Shown here: positions 35,678-45,923 of the stretch, piece by piece | How the letters are laid out: every line of letters begins with the position of its first letter | Numbering within the stretch: the first letter of the stretch is position 1 | Source: Podospora bellae-mahoneyi | Lineage: Eukaryota; Ascomycota; Sordariomycetes; Sordariales; Podosporaceae | DNA: 64,000 bases | Assembly (NCBI RefSeq): GCF_035222275.1 | Contig: NC_085881.1 | Coordinates: forward strand, 1,054,001-1,118,000 | Direction: 5' to 3' | Made by a program: the position numbers and the translations under genes | Notes under the pieces: model-generated | The model's input: the letters and a program-made list of their open reading frames with translations, nothing else | Database searches by the model: none | What the model was told of the DNA's origin: nothing

Positions 35678-36598
35678 ATGACATCCCCCTTCGCAACAAT
35701 GACCTCCTTCGGACCGCCCCCGGGCTTCACCCCCCCCTTTTCCTCCTCCCCAACCTCACCACCGTCATCCTCATCCTCCAACGGTGACAATGGGTTGTTC
35801 TCCGCTGACCATCCTTGGTATGTTCCCCCCCCCCCTGTTTTTTTATATATTACCCTCATGGTTGCTAATTCTCCCAGGGCATGGGTCCTAATCCCAGTAG
35901 CCCTCCTCACAACCCTAGGCCTCCTAGCAGCCTGCCTCCACAACTCCCGCCGCCGCCGTGCCGCCCGCAAACAAGCAGCCACAACACTGCTACTTAACCA
36001 CCCACGTCGTCCCGGCCCCCCAGACTCAACCCAGGTTACGATCCGAGATCTTGAATCAGGGTGGGTGATTCCCGGACGGGAGGCAGCAAGGTGGGCTTGG
36101 CCTCCTCCGGCGATGAGAGAGGAGGGGTTGAATGAACTTGGGGAGGCGCCGCCGCCTTATGAGAATCATAAGGAGAAGGCGGCGGCAGCGGTGGAGCTGG
36201 GTGGGGAGGGGGAGGTGAGGGAGATTGGGGAGGGGAGCAGTACACAGATTGGGCTGATGGAGTTGGATGGGCGGGAGGTGGTGGTGAGGGAGGAGAGGAG
36301 TTGGGTTGAGGGGGTGGATGATGAGATTGATACTAGGAGGGTTGGGCCTAATGGGGAGAATGGGGAGGTGGATAAGGAGGGGAGGGGGTCTGACGGTGGA
36401 AGTGAGGATGAGGAGGAAAGGGGGCACAGAGAAAGGGAAAGGAAAAGGGAAAGGGAAAGGGGGAGTAACAGCACTGATCGTGCGTATGATGTTGCGGAGG
36501 AGGTAGTTATCACGCAGCCACCTCCGGCGGTGCTACGGGAGACTGACAGTGGGAGGCAGCAGCAACGGGTGGATGATGGGAAGGGGAAGAAAGTGTGA
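35678..36598 (+). CDS. One-pass membrane protein with PY motif and charged tail
   Basis: Family not recognised. ATG at 35678 (MTSPFATMTSFGPPPGF). A 60-bp intron at 35818-35877 (GTATGT, CCCAG, in phase) is likely; removing it joins ADHPW to AWVLIPVALLTTLGLLAACL and gives 286 aa. The N-terminal 45 residues are Pro/Ser-rich and probably outside, followed by one hydrophobic segment, then a basic stop-transfer stretch (HNSRRRRAARK). The cytosolic part holds EAPPPYENHK, a PPxY motif as bound by WW domains of Nedd4/Rsp5 ligases, and a long Glu/Gly/Arg-rich low-complexity tail (HRERERKRERERG). The layout suggests a membrane adaptor or sensor-like protein; that is inference. Confidence 0.65.
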   Translation: MTSPFATMTSFGPPPGFTPPFSSSPTSPPSSSSSNGDNGLFSADHPWYVPPPPVFLYITLMVANSPRAWVLIPVALLTTLGLLAACLHNSRRRRAARKQAATTLLLNHPRRPGPPDSTQVTIRDLESGWVIPGREAARWAWPPPAMREEGLNELGEAPPPYENHKEKAAAAVELGGEGEVREIGEGSSTQIGLMELDGREVVVREERSWVEGVDDEIDTRRVGPNGENGEVDKEGRGSDGGSEDEEERGHRERERKRERERGSNSTDRAYDVAEEVVITQPPPAVLRETDSGRQQQRVDDGKGKKV

Positions 36599-36784
36599 TG
36601 CTGCGTAGAGCTGGTTGGTTTTGCAGATAATTTGTTTGGGGTTACACAAGTGGTCATGGAACCAAGCCAAAAGAGAAAGAAAAAAAAACTGCCTTTATTT
36701 TTGAACATTCCAAACCATGCAATTTTTATATCAAGTTGCTCTCATTTCATGCCACCCCGTCATCCTTTATATGTTTCCCCCCCA

Positions 36785-38896
36785 TCACAGCCTCTGACCA
36801 CCCCTAGTCTCAACCCTCAACCCAGCCACGGCCCCAAAAGCAGCCAGTATCAAAACCCCCGCCATCATCACCGGCCCGTCATTCCCTTTCTCTCCATCAC
36901 TCCCCATCCTCGCCGCCACAACCGGCGCTAGCAAGCCCATGACCCTATTCAAAAAACTAGCCACCCCCACCGCCGATCCCCTCACCGGCGCGGGGAATAT
37001 CTCCGGGGTGTACGCATACAGCACCCCATACATGATATTCTGACTAAAAGCCTCCACGCAGCTAAACACCACCCTTAACACCTCGTTTCTCCCCCACCAA
37101 ACAAACGCGAACAGACCCACCGCCGACACGAGCGTTGAGGTCGCCAGTGTCCCTTTCCGTCCACCGAGGAACGGGAGAGGGGAGTCAACGAGGTGGTAAG
37201 CCAGTACAGACCCCGGGATGCCGGTGAGGGAGTAGAGGATTATGGATGTGTACACTGATGATGATGATGATGATGATGATGAGTCCGGTGAAGAGTGGGA
37301 TAGATACTGCGGTAAAAACGCATTAAACAACGGGTATCCCATCCCTATCGTCGCCCAGGTGAGCCAGATCAGGCATGTCGTTGCGCCCAAGCGGCGGGTT
37401 GCAAACAATGGTTTGAGACGGGAGGCGGAGAGGAGGTGGGATCTGACTATCGCGAGCGTTGACAGTCGGCGTGGTTGGTGAGGATGGCCGGTTGACCCGC
37501 GGTGGCCGTCATCAGCAACAGCATCCAAAAGCTCCTCCGTCAACCACGTCTTCCTCCCATTCCGAAACGCAATCCCATGCACCACCTTCACCGCTTCCCC
37601 TTGTCTCCCCTCAGAGAGCAAAAACTTGGGTGATTCCAACAGGTCGAAAATGAAGAATCTCGTGACAAACATGCCAAAGGTGATGACCCCGATGCTAAAA
37701 ACAAAGCACCGCCACCCCTCGTCGACAGGCCAGTGAGCAATAAAAAACCAGGCGGCTATCGAGGAGAATAGCTGGCCTATTGGCCACCAGACGGACAGCA
37801 GGGTCAACAGCGAGCTTGAGGCGTCGGGGAGGAATTCGAGAAATAGAGCGCCGTCGACAGGGAGGTTACCCCCTACCCCGAAACCGAGGGCCGCATACGT
37901 CAAGCAGACGGCCGGCCAGGTCGGTGCCCAGGCCGAGGCGATGCCAAAGAGGGAGGTGATGAGAAGCGTGGCGTTGAAGGCGATGCGGCGGCCGATGATG
38001 TCGGACCCAATCCCCCAGACGAAGCTGCCTAGGCAGAGGCCGATGAAGAGGGAGGAGGTGGTGTACCGGATGTCGGCTTCAGAAACACCAAACTCGGCAG
38101 AGAGGGAGGGGAGGGTGAGGGCGATCCCCTGGAAGGTGTCAGTATTAACCTCTTTCGGGAGTGGCGGAAACAGTTGTGAGATACCTGCATCCATAAACTA
38201 CCATCCCGTCAGCACTCTCTCGTTTCATCATCTTGTGTGTAGTAAAGAACTCACTTATCAGCAAACCACCCAAACCCACAGAGCACAAACAACTGCCAGT
38301 TGTACCTCCCCATCCCGATGTCCTGTATAGCTTTGTTCACCAGCCTAGATTTCACTTTTTTTTTTCTTTTTCTTCAGCAACCTTCTTACTTTTCCCCCCT
38401 CTCAAGTTCACTCACTCTCATATTCCCCCCTCCCAGCTGCCGTCCTTTTCCCACCACCAGCCCTGACCTCACGTCTCAAGCTCCCAATCGTGTAATCCCT
38501 CTCAGCAGCCGTCATGCCCAGTAGTTCCCCAGAAGAGCTGCTTCGTCGGAGTAACATGCCTGTTCCTTCATCACGACCACCACCACCCTCTAGGTCATCA
38601 TCATCATCATCATCATCATCATCGTGACCATCATCATCTTTTTGAGTATCCTCAGCGGTGTCATCCGTGGACGTGAGTCTTGACCGGTAAGAATGACTGT
38701 GTAAATGCGCCTCTGACAGTGGAATAAGGACATTATCGATGGTGTTGATCACCACGCCGGGTGGTAGTGGTGGTGGGGGTTCCAGGAAAAGCGTTGAGAT
38801 TGTGCGTAGCATTTTCTGGAAGTTGTTGTTGTTGCTCCCAAAAAGGGGAGGGGGTTGTTGTGAGGTGAGGCGGGTACCGTTTACTGAACAAAACAT
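36785..38896 (-). CDS. MFS transporter, SV2-like, with long acidic N-terminus
   Basis: A major facilitator of the synaptic-vesicle-2-like fungal group; substrate unknown. Exons: 38896 to about 38412, 38344-38255, 38197-38185 (13 nt) and 38128-36785, about 643 aa. TM1 forms only after splicing: NKAIQDIGMGRYNWQLF, VLCGFGWFADN, LWMQ, GIALTLPSL. The loop 2-3 signature SDIIGRRIAF, the TM4 stretch GFGVGGNLPVDGALFLEFLP and the late motif YTPEIFPAPVRGSAVG fit the family. The N-terminal cytosolic part has a run of ten Asp from an ATC-type repeat and GELLGMTAAERDY; a central loop has nine Ser. The first donor is unclear: GTGAAC at 38411 keeps the natural reading ESELVNKAIQ, whereas the stronger GTGAGT nearby needs an A-rich acceptor. 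Start at 38896, or 38812 (MLRTISTLFLE). Confidence 0.85.
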
Positions 38897-40296
38897 GCAC
38901 GGTGTGCTCTGTAGCTTCAGAAATTGACCGCCAATCTAAAGGACCAGAAAAGGGGGTTTTGCCGAGTCAGGAGAAAGGGGCTAAACTGAGATGTCAGATT
39001 GTCAAAAGGTGTGAGGAAACAATATTTCAGGCTGGAGTTGAGGCTTGAGGCGGCTGGGCTTGAAGCTGTGCTGTGGTGAACCAAGAACGTCCTTGTGACC
39101 GTTTCTCGAACCGTTCCAATATTCGGGCAAAGCGACAGGGCGGGGCCGGATCGGATCCGCTGTGGGTAGGGTTGGTGTAGAAATGTCTAGGCCAAGAAAC
39201 TCACTCACTCACCACTCACTCTACCAAAACCTCAGCAACATCAAAACTGCCATTTTATCACATCACTGCACCAAGGTAGTAGATCGTTCAGCGGTGAAAA
39301 TGAACTCAAGCCCCCAAATGAAGACCCTCCCCCCAAATCCTGTGCAACGTCGGGTGATTTTGATGCTTTGCGACAGCTCAGTTCTTTTACGCACTGTGGC
39401 ACTGTGTCCAGTAGACCACCGACGGAACACACGTCCCTGGATTCCGCCAGTGTGGCAGTTGGGAGCTTTTCCCATGCGAACAGTAATGAAACACTGCCAG
39501 CAGCTCACCTTCATTGCATAAGATACTTCCAGCCGGGCACTCCAATCCACCCGACATTCCGGGTTGCCATCCATCTTTCGGTGAGAGAAACACGTGGATC
39601 CCAAACCCACCTATCCATAGTTGGGGGCCAATATGGCATGCTGAACCGCTGTGAACCGTCACCGGCCCACAGCGAATGGCGCCAAGTTCCGACAAGCTCG
39701 CGTGATATCGTTTTGTAATCCGAAAAAGAAACAGCTAAATAGACCCCTAAGTGTTATCCATCAGATGTCTTGAAATGGCGGCGAAAAACAGTTCAGCTGT
39801 GACATCTGATCCCTCCTGCGCTCGAGGGAAGCGATCCCCACCAATCCGCCCCGGCATAACCATTTTTCCCCCAAGCTACGCCGTCGTCCCATACCCAAAA
39901 CTGTGACTTTTACCCCTGACCAATGTTGACCCCACTCTGCCTCCTCCTCTCCCACCCACCCGTGGTAGGAATTCCGAGTTTGAGGATGAGTGCTGAGCAG
40001 CCATGACAATCCCACCCGCATTTCGAGTGTCACTCCCCCCTTTTATTCTCCCTCGTGTCGTGCGCGTTCGATATTTTCCATTCTCTAGCGACTGCAAGAC
40101 TGCAAAGTTGAAGTGGTCCGCGTGCTGTATGCTGTTCTATTGGAAGTGCGGGTTCGAGACCCGGATTATATACTGCGTCCCTGATAGCAAATACCCTCCA
40201 TTCTACCCTGTCATGATCTGGGAGCGTCATATTCCTCCCCGTATTACATTATTGTTCTTCTCTGTGCATTTGTCCAAGTTCTCTAACCCTTGCATC
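38897..40296. other. Intergenic: MFS promoter and ERG5 3' flank
   Basis: 1.4 kb. A T-arm-like hairpin at about 40148-40164 was judged not to be a tRNA. No gene seen. Confidence 0.6.
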
Positions 40297-42013
40297 CTAA
40301 TCCCATTTCCGCTTCTTGAACACAAGTTGAGCACCATCCTAGCACAATCAGCATCGTATCAACATAAGCATCAGGATAGCAACACTTACCATGGGGAACA
40401 GGGTGGCAAACACCTTGATCTCCTCGGACCTAGGCGTCGCATGGTGCGTCCAGTCTAGCTCCAACGACGCCTTGCCAATCATGCCCGCAAAAGACATGGG
40501 CACATATCTCCTCGCAAGACAGTCGTGAGGGCCAGCCCCAAACACCAACCAGTTCTTGGTCTTCGTCTCGGCATCGCCCGTGATCCACCTGTCAGGGTCA
40601 AAATACTCGGGGTTGGGGTACACCGCTGGGTCGTGGAGTGCCGGGTAGCACGAGGGGATGATCATGGACCCCTTGGGAACCGTGTAGTCAGGTGTGACCG
40701 GAAAGTCCTTGAGAGCCAGGTAGGGGACAAAAATGACGGGCGGTCTCCAGCGAAGCAGCTCCTTGACGACCGCGTTGGTGTAGGTGAGTGATTCGATCAT
40801 TTCGAGGTCAAAAGGCTTGGTCCTGTCACCCCCGCGCGCAGCCAGGTTTTCCTCCCGCACCTTGTCGAGCACATCCGGTCGTTGAGCAAGAATCTGGAAC
40901 ATCCAAGTGGTGGCGCTGCTCGAGGCATCCTGTGAAGCGAAGAGGAAGGTGAACAGAGTCTCCGAGATCTCCATGTTGGTGAACTCGCGGATCAAGTTCG
41001 CCGGCTTCTCCACTCCTTCTTCCCCGGCGGCAATTCTTTCGCGGTATCTGTTGGACTCGAGCATGTTGAGGACCCAATGGTCAATGGTGCAGATCGGGGC
41101 GGCACCGGTGGCCATGTTCTTCTTGCAGGCACCAGCAGCGCGTGCAAACTCCTCGTGAACCTCATCGGCCACCTTCTTGCCGATCCATTGCTTGGTAAAC
41201 GGGATGTACATGGAAAAGGGAACATTGACCAGCTCCATGGCAGCAGTGACCTTGTAAAAGTCGTCGGCGATTCGCTTGACAGCGTCCTCGGAGATGTAGT
41301 CGCCGAAGAAGGTGCGCAGAGAAAGGGCGCATTGGATTTCGCGAAACGACGTCATGAAAGCCGTTGGCTTGCCGTTGTTGGCTTCGCTGATGGCCACAAA
41401 CCTGTCGAAATACTCGCCCAGCACCTTTTCTTGGACTGGCAGGTAAGTTGACAGGGCCTTGCTGGTAAACAAAGGCGCCAGTCCCCGACGAAACTCGACA
41501 TGGACCTTGCCGGTGAGGAAGACCCAGGCCTTGTGGCTCAGGAGGTCCTTTGCAATGGGGACAATGCATGGCTCGGTATACTGGGGCGACTTGAATACTT
41601 TGTGGGCGAGATCGCGGTCGGAAGCAAGGACAACGAATCTGGGGCAAAAGTGTGTCAGCGTTGGGGTTAGCAATGACAAAAGAAACAAAAAAAACATACT
41701 TGTGGAAGACGGAAACACAGCTGAGGGGCCCGCTTGCCCACTGGGCCAGATAACCGTCGAATTTGGGGTCGAGGGCCTGCAAGAAGGGTCCCATGAAGGG
41801 AATCTTGAAGCTGGGGCCAGCAATGGATCCTTTGCGGTAAATGTACATGACCTGGTCATAGACCACCAGACCGAGAAAAATGGTCACCACATATTGCCAA
41901 GTCTCCCACCCTTTGAGGCAGCTCGTTGCAAGCCCAATGACCGATGATGGCTTCAGGTTATGAATCAGCTTCTCAGGCTGGCCATACGAGGAGGAATTGA
42001 CAGGGTCAGCCAT
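40297..42013 (-). CDS. ERG5: Sterol C-22 desaturase, cytochrome P450 CYP61 (ERG5)
   Basis: Introduces the C22-C23 double bond in the ergosterol side chain, in the ER membrane. Exons 42013-41700, 41638-40390 and 40338-40297 give 534 aa; the last 42-nt exon supplies DGAQLVFKKRKWD after FATLFPM. One N-terminal membrane segment (YVVTIFLGLVVYDQVMYIY). CYP61-specific blocks: FREIQCALSLRTFFGDYISE, ELVNVPFSMYIPFTKQWIGK, the I-helix ASQDASSSATTWMFQ, ExxR as KELLRWRPPV, and the heme loop FGAGPHDCLARRY with its Cys ligand. Length and motifs agree with functional ERG5. It shares a 555-bp divergent promoter with a Zn2Cys6 regulator and is followed by two more P450s, an unusual setting for a housekeeping sterol gene; whether it is the only ERG5 in the genome cannot be told here. 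Confidence 0.93.
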
Positions 42014-42568
42014 GTTGGCGGTGGTGTTGCTGGAGGAAGTCCCAGTTGGTTGGTGGAGGCAAAGTGCGGGTTCGGGGGAAAACCTTCAGGGAAAATAGAA
42101 GAAAAAATTAATGGGCGCGCCATGTTCATTTATTATATGCGGACGGACATCCGCGGCAGTCAAAATAACAGCAGCTTAATCACAACCGTCCCCCTCGAAA
42201 GCAACAAACGGCGGCTCCAAATTGGAAGGCAGGAACGTTGTGCTTCGACTTTGCGAACTGTGAAAGGAGGAGCGAGGTGTCCAAAAAAGGACTAGTCTCC
42301 GAATGTTGCACATGCCAAGCCGGACGCTATCTCACCCTCCTTGGCCGACGTTTGGCTGAACAGTTCGGTGAGCTGCGCACTGTGTCGGCGGCGTCTAGTC
42401 CTCTTTTGGAATTCTGCTGGTCAGTATATACGCGGGAAGTCGCGGGGGACATTGCACACATTGCATGCTGACCAAACCACAGACAGAGATTTTCGAACCG
42501 CCTGGGATCTCTCTTCTCTTTTTTGATTGCTTAATTCCCCCGTTCGACTTGCCCTGCCTCTCACAACC
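42014..42568. promoter_or_regulatory. Divergent promoter between ERG5 and Zn2Cys6 regulator
   Basis: 555 bp from ATG to ATG. It holds a perfect CGG-type inverted repeat (next entry), a TATA-like TATTATATG beside it and further CGG triplets. Sharing one control region suggests co-regulation or autoregulation. Confidence 0.5.
42139..42154. promoter_or_regulatory. CGG/CCG inverted repeat, candidate Zn2Cys6 binding site
   Basis: GCGGA, six bases, then TCCGC: a perfect 5-bp inverted repeat that holds CGG-N8-CCG. Dimeric Zn2Cys6 proteins typically bind paired CGG triplets in this arrangement. It lies 126 bp upstream of the ERG5 ATG. Confidence 0.45.
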
Positions 42569-44140
42569 ATGCGCCACACGCTCCGGCGGTCGTGCTCTGC
42601 ATGCGCAAAGTCTAAACACAGCTGTGATCTTGGCACTCCCCGCTGCTCCCGCTGTGTTAAACGCAAGGTCCAGTGTTTGTATGCAAATGAACCCTTGACT
42701 GCCCCTCAAAAGAAGACAATCATCCTCCCCCTTGGCACCAGGTTCTCGTCTGTTGATCCTTTCGAGTCCTACCCGCAGACCAGACTGCCCCGAGGCCACG
42801 TCCAGCGTCTCATTCACAGCTTTCTCCACAAGATTGCCTTTCAATACTACCCTCTGGATCTCAGCCCAACCTCGAACCCCTTTCTGGTGTCTTGGTGGCC
42901 CCAAGCGCTCGGTGATCCAGCCCTGTTTCACGTCTCACTACAGACGGCATGCCTCGACGAGGAGCTGCTGGCCCAGAGGGGGTTTCAGGCTTCGACGGTG
43001 CTCATGGCTGATTCAGTGGCATTGCTGCGCCGAAAGGTCGAAGACTCGGCTCTTGCAGTCCAAGACGGGACCATGAACTCTGTTATCACACTGGCGGCTA
43101 TCGAGGTGAGCCATTGCCATCACTTGTATTGGCCTATTGGCTAATTGCCCTGGCCAGTTTGGGAAAGGCAACACGAGGGTCAGTGAGATGCATGTGGCTG
43201 GAGTCAAGAGACTGGTCGACCTACGAGGCGGCATCAGCTCTGTAAGGCGAACGAGTCCACTTACAGCGAGGATGGTCAGTTGGTGAGTTTTTCTCTTCAT
43301 TCACCCACAGCACATCGTACCTCTGACTCTGCCAGGGTATCACTGCTCGTCATGGGCCATCCACAATTCGACACTCAAGACGACGCCGGCATTGGAGACG
43401 GCATACCTCCAATACCAGAATGGCGGCTGGACTTGCCCATGCTCGAGGACCAACTTGGCAACCTCAATATCGACCATCCCGTCAAGAACGTTCTCACACG
43501 CCTTCGCTGCGTTTTTGAACGGGCACAATCCGCCCCATTCCCCAACACACGACTGCACGACCTCACATGCTTTGCAGTACACCGTCTCTTGCTCACCGCC
43601 GCTGGGGCCCATGTATCATCGCCCACGACCGAGTGCATCCGTTACGGCATTGTTCTCTACATGTTCATCATCCAGGGGCCAACCTACTTCTCCCACGCCG
43701 CCCTCATGAACAAACTGGTCACCAACCTGAGGCAACACCTCGAGCAGCAACAAGTCGAGTTCGCAGCACACCTAGACGTCAACGTCTGGCTTGCCGCAGT
43801 CGGGCTGGTAGCCTCCGCCAACAACACGGCTCACTACGAGTGGTTCGCCGAACGAGCACGGGCGGCATCGGCTTCGTTGCAATTACGCAGCTGGACCGAC
43901 ACATTATCTTGCATCAAGAGGGTGCTCTGGCTCGAGAGGGTACACAGCGAAGGCATTTTCCGACCACATTGGGACATGTTGTTTATATCAAGCCACAATG
44001 ACGTGCCCACTACAGATATCAGCCAGCCGACAACGCCCCGTTCACTAGTAGCGATACGGTCACTGCCAAGGGGATCACCGCCAGGGAAAAAGCAGAGCGG
44101 TGTTGTGACTAGCAGTATGGATGTCATAGGTTTTGGGTAG
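42569..44140 (+). CDS. Zn2Cys6 transcription factor, P450-locus regulator candidate
   Basis: Exons 42569-43105, 43158-43282 and 43336-44140 join in frame to 488 aa. The N-terminus holds one binuclear zinc cluster: SCSACAKSKHSCDLGTPRCS followed by RCVKRKVQC, six Cys with the usual spacing, and little coiled coil after it. The remainder (IHSFLHKIAFQYYPLDL, VLMADSVALLRRKVEDS, VAGVKRLVDLRGGISSV, YGIVLYMFIIQGPTYFS) resembles the fungal-specific domain type common in short sterol- or metabolite-linked regulators (DUF3468-like), rather than the long xylanolytic type. ATG at 42569 is chosen as MRHTLRRSC begins just before the cluster. Position between ERG5 and a CYP7/8-type P450 suggests that it controls them; this is inference. 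Confidence 0.87.
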
Positions 44141-44325
44141 ACATTTGGGCTTTAACGAAGAAAAAAAAAAACACCGTATGACCCTACTACTAGTTTCATG
44201 CTGCTTGAAAAAAACCTTAAATTTGACATATGTAGGATAAGGTAATATCTATCTAGTGGTATCCCTATATCGATCAGTTATTTTGAAAACCCCTCACCAC
44301 CCCCCCCCCTCCCCCAATCCCATTT

Positions 44326-45923
44326 TCAACCCGACGCCAGCGGCACCCTACTCGCTCTACTACCATCCCCCATCTCAACCTCCCACCTCCCTTCCTTCTC
44401 TCCCCTAACCCTAACCACGACCTCCACATCTCGCTTGGGATTTAAAACAGTAACCGGATCAGCAAACTCCAACCCCGGCTTCTCCTCCCACTCTGCCCCC
44501 TCAGCAGGGTGGATATCAGTCCTGACAACCAGCATAGCCACCAAAATCAATATCTCCGTCGCGGCGAACTGCCTCGCAGGACAGAGATGCGGCGGGGCGC
44601 CCCAAGCAAGAAAATCCGCACCGCCCCTTTTGAGATTTGGATCCATGAACCGCTCAGGAACGAAATCTCGAGCGGTTGGGCCGTAGATGGATTGGGAGTA
44701 GTGGATTGCGTGGCCTGGCATCTGGAGGTAGTTCCCTTCCTTCAGCAAAACCTTGCCGCTGTCCAAAAGAGTGTTGGTTGTGACTTTCCGGATGGCGGCG
44801 TGAATGTGTCTTGTCCGTTGGGTTTCTTGAAAGGTGGAGAGGAGGAGCGGGCACGAGGTTTTGAGGTTGGTCAGGTTGAGGATGTGACGAGGGCCAGAGG
44901 TGGTGATGGCAAAAGTGAGGATTTCGGAGCGGATCGAGGACAAAAGAGCAGGCCGGGAAAAAATCTCGTAGATGGTCCAGAAAAAGGTCGGGACTGTATT
45001 GGAGAGCATTCCTATTGGGAGTGTGGCTTGTTGTTTGGAGGCTTCTGACACGGAAAGGCCAGAGGAGAGGAGGCACTGCCAGCGGGAGAGGAAGAGGGAG
45101 GAGGTGTCCGGGGGGATGGAGGTGCAGTATTTTGCATGGGCGGCAAAGACGACGGCTCGGGCATGGTAGCCGTGGGAGAGGATGTCAAAGTTGATTCCTG
45201 AGATGTGGGCTGATAGGTGGGCGTGCCAGGCCCTGGGAGGGGGGGAGGATGTCAGCAAGGGTTGACGAGGGAAGGAGAGTGGGGGGGGTTAGGTGTGTAC
45301 CAAAAAGCTTCATAAACCTTGTCATCGAGAAACGGGTGTTGATTCCCATAAACACCACAGCTACTCGCCTGCGTGATAGCAAACCTCGCCCACTCGAGCA
45401 GTTTGATTTTTTTATCTTTCCCATCCCCAAGCAAGAGATCCAAATCAACCAGTGCCCGTTGTGCCATCCTCATATTCATCTCATCCAGCTGCGGCCCGGG
45501 AGCCAGACTCGTCTTCATGACATGGCTAAACTCAGTAATGAGATCAGTCTCACGAAACAACCTGTCAGTCTCATCATTTGCGTCACCCCATTTTCTAGCC
45601 ACCGTCTGTATCATTGGCCGGAACGAAAGGGCTCTGCTCTGGCGTTGGATCAACGGCAGCAGCCGGGTGGACACCGAGGTGTAGAGTTTGTAATTGAGGA
45701 TCCCGAGCGTGTAAATCTCGGTGGTTTCATCATTGCGGATGACGCTGTGGTAGGAAGGACCGCTGACGATGATGCCGATGAGGTGTCCAATCAGCGGTAT
45801 CCTCGCCCGCAGGCGGGGAGGTTCCTTTGGGTCGTCGTTCCAGGCGAGCAGGTAATCTGCTAGATAAGCGAGCGAGACCACGGCGAGGAGAGCGTAGAGT
45901 ATGGTTGTAATCATGTTGATCAT
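44326..45923 (-). CDS. Cytochrome P450 of CYP7/CYP8 type (E-class group IV)
   Basis: Exons 45923-45301 and 45232-44326 join as YEAFWAWHAHLSAHISG and give 509 aa. N-terminal membrane anchor ITTILYALLAVVSLAYLADY with a Pro-rich hinge (PPRLRARIPLIGHL). The I-helix reads LPIGMLSNTVPTFFWTIYEI, the Asn-Thr-Pro-x-x-Phe-Trp form known from CYP7 sterol 7-hydroxylases and CYP8 prostacyclin synthase, without the usual acid-Thr pair. ExxR is ETQR; the heme loop is WGAPPHLCPARQFA, with Trp for the first Phe and Pro after Cys, also a CYP7/8 habit. Fungal members are often annotated as 25-hydroxycholesterol 7-alpha-hydroxylase-like; a sterol or oxylipin substrate is possible but not shown. Start MINMITTIL at 45923; the in-frame ATG nine bases later is equally possible. 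Confidence 0.85.

Noticed and set aside
40098-40170. tRNA-like sequence with a T-arm hairpin (GGGTTCGAGACCC)
   Set aside because: Only the T arm is convincing. I find no pairing acceptor strand, D arm or anticodon stem at the right distance.
44400-44416. Telomere-like CCCTAACCCTAACC
   Set aside because: Only about two units, and inside the coding end of the CYP7/8-type P450 gene (VRVRG), so not a telomere.
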